From Candidatus Omnitrophota bacterium (GTDB lineage Bacteria; Omnitrophota; Koll11; Gygaellales; Profunditerraquicolaceae): 9,586 nt of DNA. Numbering within the stretch: the stretch's first letter is position 1; each line of letters opens with the position of its first letter. Location of the stretch: contig JAQTRA010000031.1 of the NCBI GenBank assembly GCA_028712045.1, positions 1 through 9,586 of the forward strand, in the 5' to 3' direction. Shown in pieces: positions 7,505-9,586 of this stretch. A program made the position numbers and the translations under genes. The notes under the pieces are model-generated. The model saw nothing but the letters and a program-made list of their open reading frames with translations. It made no database searches and had not been told where the DNA came from.

Positions 7505-8379
7505 AACTAATTAATTTTTATAATTTAGTCGTTAAATTCGGCCGGGCTGCTGATCCGCGCAAGGACAAGGCAAAGATCAAATCTTTTCCGGATTCAGCTA
7601 TTCTTTTTGGGTCACCTGACCAAGAGATAAAAAAAATCATGGTTGGTATTGATATTGAGGTGGCGGAGTTATTGCTGGCGGATCGAATTCGGCAAAAAGA
7701 AGGTTTAGATTTAGTAATTGCGCATCACCCAGAAGGCAAAGCTTACGCGGGTTTGCATGAAGTTATGGCTTTACAAGTTGATCTCTTAAGCCAGGCAGGC
7801 GTTTCCAGGAAAACAGCTGTAAAATTATTAGAAGCCAGAATGCAGGAGGTGCAGCGCAGGGTATTGCCTCAAAATCATACCCGGCCGGTTGATGCGGCCA
7901 GGCTCTTAGGCCTGCCTTTTATGAATATGCATACTCCAGCGGATAACCATGTCTACAAGTTTTTAGATACTTTATTTAAACAAAAAAAACCTCAAAGAGT
8001 AATCGATATAGTGAATATTTTAAAAACTATTCCGGAATATCAGATCGCCGATAAATTCAATACCGGGCCCCGGATAATTTTAGGTAATCCTCAGCGTGCG
8101 GTAGGGAAAATATTGCTGGAGATGACCGGAGGTACCGAAGGCTCAAAAGATGTTTTTGATAAACTGTATAAAGCCGGGGTCAGGACTTTAGTATCCATGC
8201 ATTTAAGTGAAGAACACTTCAAAAAAGTCAAAGACGCTAATCTTAATGTGGTTATCGCCGGCCATATATCTAGTGATACTCTGGGGTTAAATCTGCTTTT
8301 AGATAACTTAGATAAGGCTGCAAAACATCCATTCCAAGTAGTTAGTTGTTCAGGCTTTACCAGAATTAAAAGATCATAA
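7501..8379 (+). CDS. NIF3/YbgI-like (DUF34 family) putative metal-binding protein, divergent
   Basis: A 292-residue soluble protein that I read as a divergent member of the NIF3 family, toroidal proteins with a two-metal site. Supporting motifs are LDLVIAHHPEGKAYAGL (69-85) with H75 and H76 of the HHP motif, MHTPADNH (143-150) matching the family's H-T-x-x-D with H144 and D148, and AGHISSDTLGLNLLLDNL (253-270) where H255 and D259 stand in for the usual GHxxxE pair. Residues 34-60 (ILFGSPDQEIKKIMVGIDIE) match the opening strand that normally reads near VGLQVG. The middle (about 86-140) is an insert with a charged helix KLLEARMQEVQRRV. Family members are linked to GTP cyclohydrolase-like activity or metal handling, but their function is largely unproven. 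It overlaps cvpA by 4 bases and precedes dnaG by 3, so it belongs to that operon. Function not assigned. Confidence 0.7.
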   Translation: MKLINFYNLVVKFGRAADPRKDKAKIKSFPDSAILFGSPDQEIKKIMVGIDIEVAELLLADRIRQKEGLDLVIAHHPEGKAYAGLHEVMALQVDLLSQAGVSRKTAVKLLEARMQEVQRRVLPQNHTRPVDAARLLGLPFMNMHTPADNHVYKFLDTLFKQKKPQRVIDIVNILKTIPEYQIADKFNTGPRIILGNPQRAVGKILLEMTGGTEGSKDVFDKLYKAGVRTLVSMHLSEEHFKKVKDANLNVVIAGHISSDTLGLNLLLDNLDKAAKHPFQVVSCSGFTRIKRS

Positions 8380-8382
8380 TCA

Positions 8383-9586
8383 ATGTCTAACCTTATACCC
8401 GAAAATATTTTAGAGGATATCCTCGGTCGCGTGGATATTGTCGAAATCATATCCGGCTATATTTCACTTAAGAAATCCGGCAGTAATTTTAAGTGCAATT
8501 GCCCGTTTCACCATGAGAAGACTGCTTCATTTATGGTTTCGGCCGACCGGCAGATTTACCATTGTTTTGGCTGCGGTGAATCCGGTAATGTGTTTAAGTT
8601 TCTGATGCGCCATGAAAGAATGTCTTTTCCGGAAGCGGTGGAAATGCTGGCTAAAAAAGCCGGGATTAATTTACCTAAACAAGATAATCCTAAACTGGCT
8701 GAAGCAATCAGTTTAAACAGCCAGCTTTATAAATTAAATGCCTTGGTGGCAAGTTTTTATGAGCTTAATCTGCAAAGTGTTAGCGCGGCTGCTGCATTAG
8801 AGTATTTAAAGAAGAGAGGGATTAATCCGGAAAGCATAAAAGAATTTCGTTTAGGATTTGCCGGCCAAAGTTGGGATACTTTGATTAATTTTCTCCGGTC
8901 AAAAAATGTCAGCCTGGGTTTGATCGAAAAAGCCGGTTTGGTTTTAGCCAAAGATGGCGGCGGGTATTATGACCGTTTTCGTAACCGCATAATATTTCCG
9001 ATCTTTGACAATCGGGATCGGGCCATCGGTTTTGGGGCCAGGGTAATGGATAATAGTTTACCCAAATACCTCAACTCTCCGGAAACCCCGGTTTATGTTA
9101 AAGGCCGGAACCTTTTTGGGTTAAATTTATCTAAAGACCATATCCGGGATTTAGATTGTGCGATAATTGTGGAAGGTTACCTTGATTTTATCATTCCTTA
9201 CCAGGAAGGATTAAAAAATATTGTTGCTTCGCAAGGCACGGCTTTAACTTTAGAGCAGATTAAATTACTTAAACGTTACACTAATAATGTAGTGATGATC
9301 TATGACGGGGATACTGCCGGAGAAATTGCCACTTTAAGAAGCCTGGATATGCTTATTGAAGAAGACCTGCATGTCAAAGTAGTCCCTTTACCAGCCGGAG
9401 TAGACCCGGACACTTTAGTCCGCCAAGAGGGAATTGTATCTTTTAAGAATAAAGTTGAGCAGGCTTTAAGCCTTTTTGATTATAAGCTTAAAATTTTAAA
9501 AAGCCGCCATAATATAACCGAGCCGCATGATAAAGGAAAAATAGCTTCGGAAATGCTTTCTACGATTAACAAGTTTAGCAATGCTA
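8383..9586 (+). CDS. dnaG: DNA primase DnaG (3' end beyond window)
   Basis: Open to the right edge, giving 401 residues of a protein usually about 580-620 long; the missing part is the end of the catalytic core and the C-terminal domain that contacts the replicative helicase. It makes RNA primers at the replication fork. The N-terminal CHC2 zinc-binding domain has CPFHHEKTASF (40-50) and HCFGCG (60-65), with ligands C40, H43, C61 and C64; the usual TPSF is TASF here. The RNA polymerase-like part has YDRFRNRIIFPIFD (196-209) and PKYLNSPET (227-235). The Toprim fold has IIVEGYLD (261-268) with E264, YDGDTAG (307-313) with D308 and D310, and DPDT (341-344). Start ATG is 3 bases after the NIF3-like stop with no good Shine-Dalgarno, so translation probably relies on re-initiation. 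All catalytic residues seen are intact. Confidence 0.96.
   Translation, partial: MSNLIPENILEDILGRVDIVEIISGYISLKKSGSNFKCNCPFHHEKTASFMVSADRQIYHCFGCGESGNVFKFLMRHERMSFPEAVEMLAKKAGINLPKQDNPKLAEAISLNSQLYKLNALVASFYELNLQSVSAAAALEYLKKRGINPESIKEFRLGFAGQSWDTLINFLRSKNVSLGLIEKAGLVLAKDGGGYYDRFRNRIIFPIFDNRDRAIGFGARVMDNSLPKYLNSPETPVYVKGRNLFGLNLSKDHIRDLDCAIIVEGYLDFIIPYQEGLKNIVASQGTALTLEQIKLLKRYTNNVVMIYDGDTAGEIATLRSLDMLIEEDLHVKVVPLPAGVDPDTLVRQEGIVSFKNKVEQALSLFDYKLKILKSRHNITEPHDKGKIASEMLSTINKFSNA

Noticed and set aside
8091..8450. Antisense open frame of 119 codons across the NIF3-like end and dnaG start
   Set aside because: It runs opposite two well-supported genes and shows no protein motif; a shadow frame.
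1..9586. Mobile elements, CRISPR arrays, tRNA/rRNA genes, defence or phage genes
   Set aside because: No transposase, integrase, regularly spaced repeats, RNA gene structure or toxin-antitoxin pair is visible; nearly all the window is ordinary coding sequence on one strand.

Overview
The window carries eight plus-strand genes packed almost end to end. Two are cut by the window edges (a transaldolase at the left, dnaG at the right). The LptD-type outer-membrane protein marks a diderm, LPS-type envelope. The AT-leaning composition, very short or overlapping gene junctions and gene content fit an uncultured diderm lineage. An Omnitrophota-like bacterium is my best guess, but this rests on gene order and style only, not on any search.

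Left block (1-6827): the tail of a TalC/fructose-6-phosphate-aldolase-type transaldolase overlaps the start of lptD. After 22 bases come four nucleotide-sugar genes that overlap one another by 4-8 bases: UDP-glucose 6-dehydrogenase (ugd), a WbpA-type UDP-N-acetylhexosamine 6-dehydrogenase, a WbpP-like UDP-hexose 4-epimerase and a UDP-glucuronate decarboxylase (UDP-xylose synthase). The simplest reading is two short pathways. UDP-Glc is oxidised to UDP-GlcA and decarboxylated to UDP-Xyl. UDP-GlcNAc is oxidised to UDP-GlcNAcA and, together with the epimerase, gives the galacto form. These would be acidic and pentose sugars for LPS, capsule or another surface glycan. The glycosyltransferases that use them are not in the window.

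Right block (6828-9586): a 95-base gap holds a near-consensus housekeeping promoter (TTGACA, 16 bases, TATACT with an extended -10 TG) and a strong ribosome binding site. It drives cvpA (four-helix membrane protein), a divergent NIF3/YbgI-family putative metal-binding protein, and dnaG (primase), joined by a 4-base overlap and a 3-base gap. This looks like a separate housekeeping operon. I see no clear terminator between the two blocks, so read-through is possible.

I see no mobile elements, CRISPR arrays, tRNAs, rRNAs or phage genes. No wholly new system is evident. The most notable points are the coupling of lptD to a dual uronic-acid/xylose sugar cassette, the reduced cysteine set of LptD, the unusual NIF3-like protein, and a 19-base identical repeat shared by the two SDR genes.
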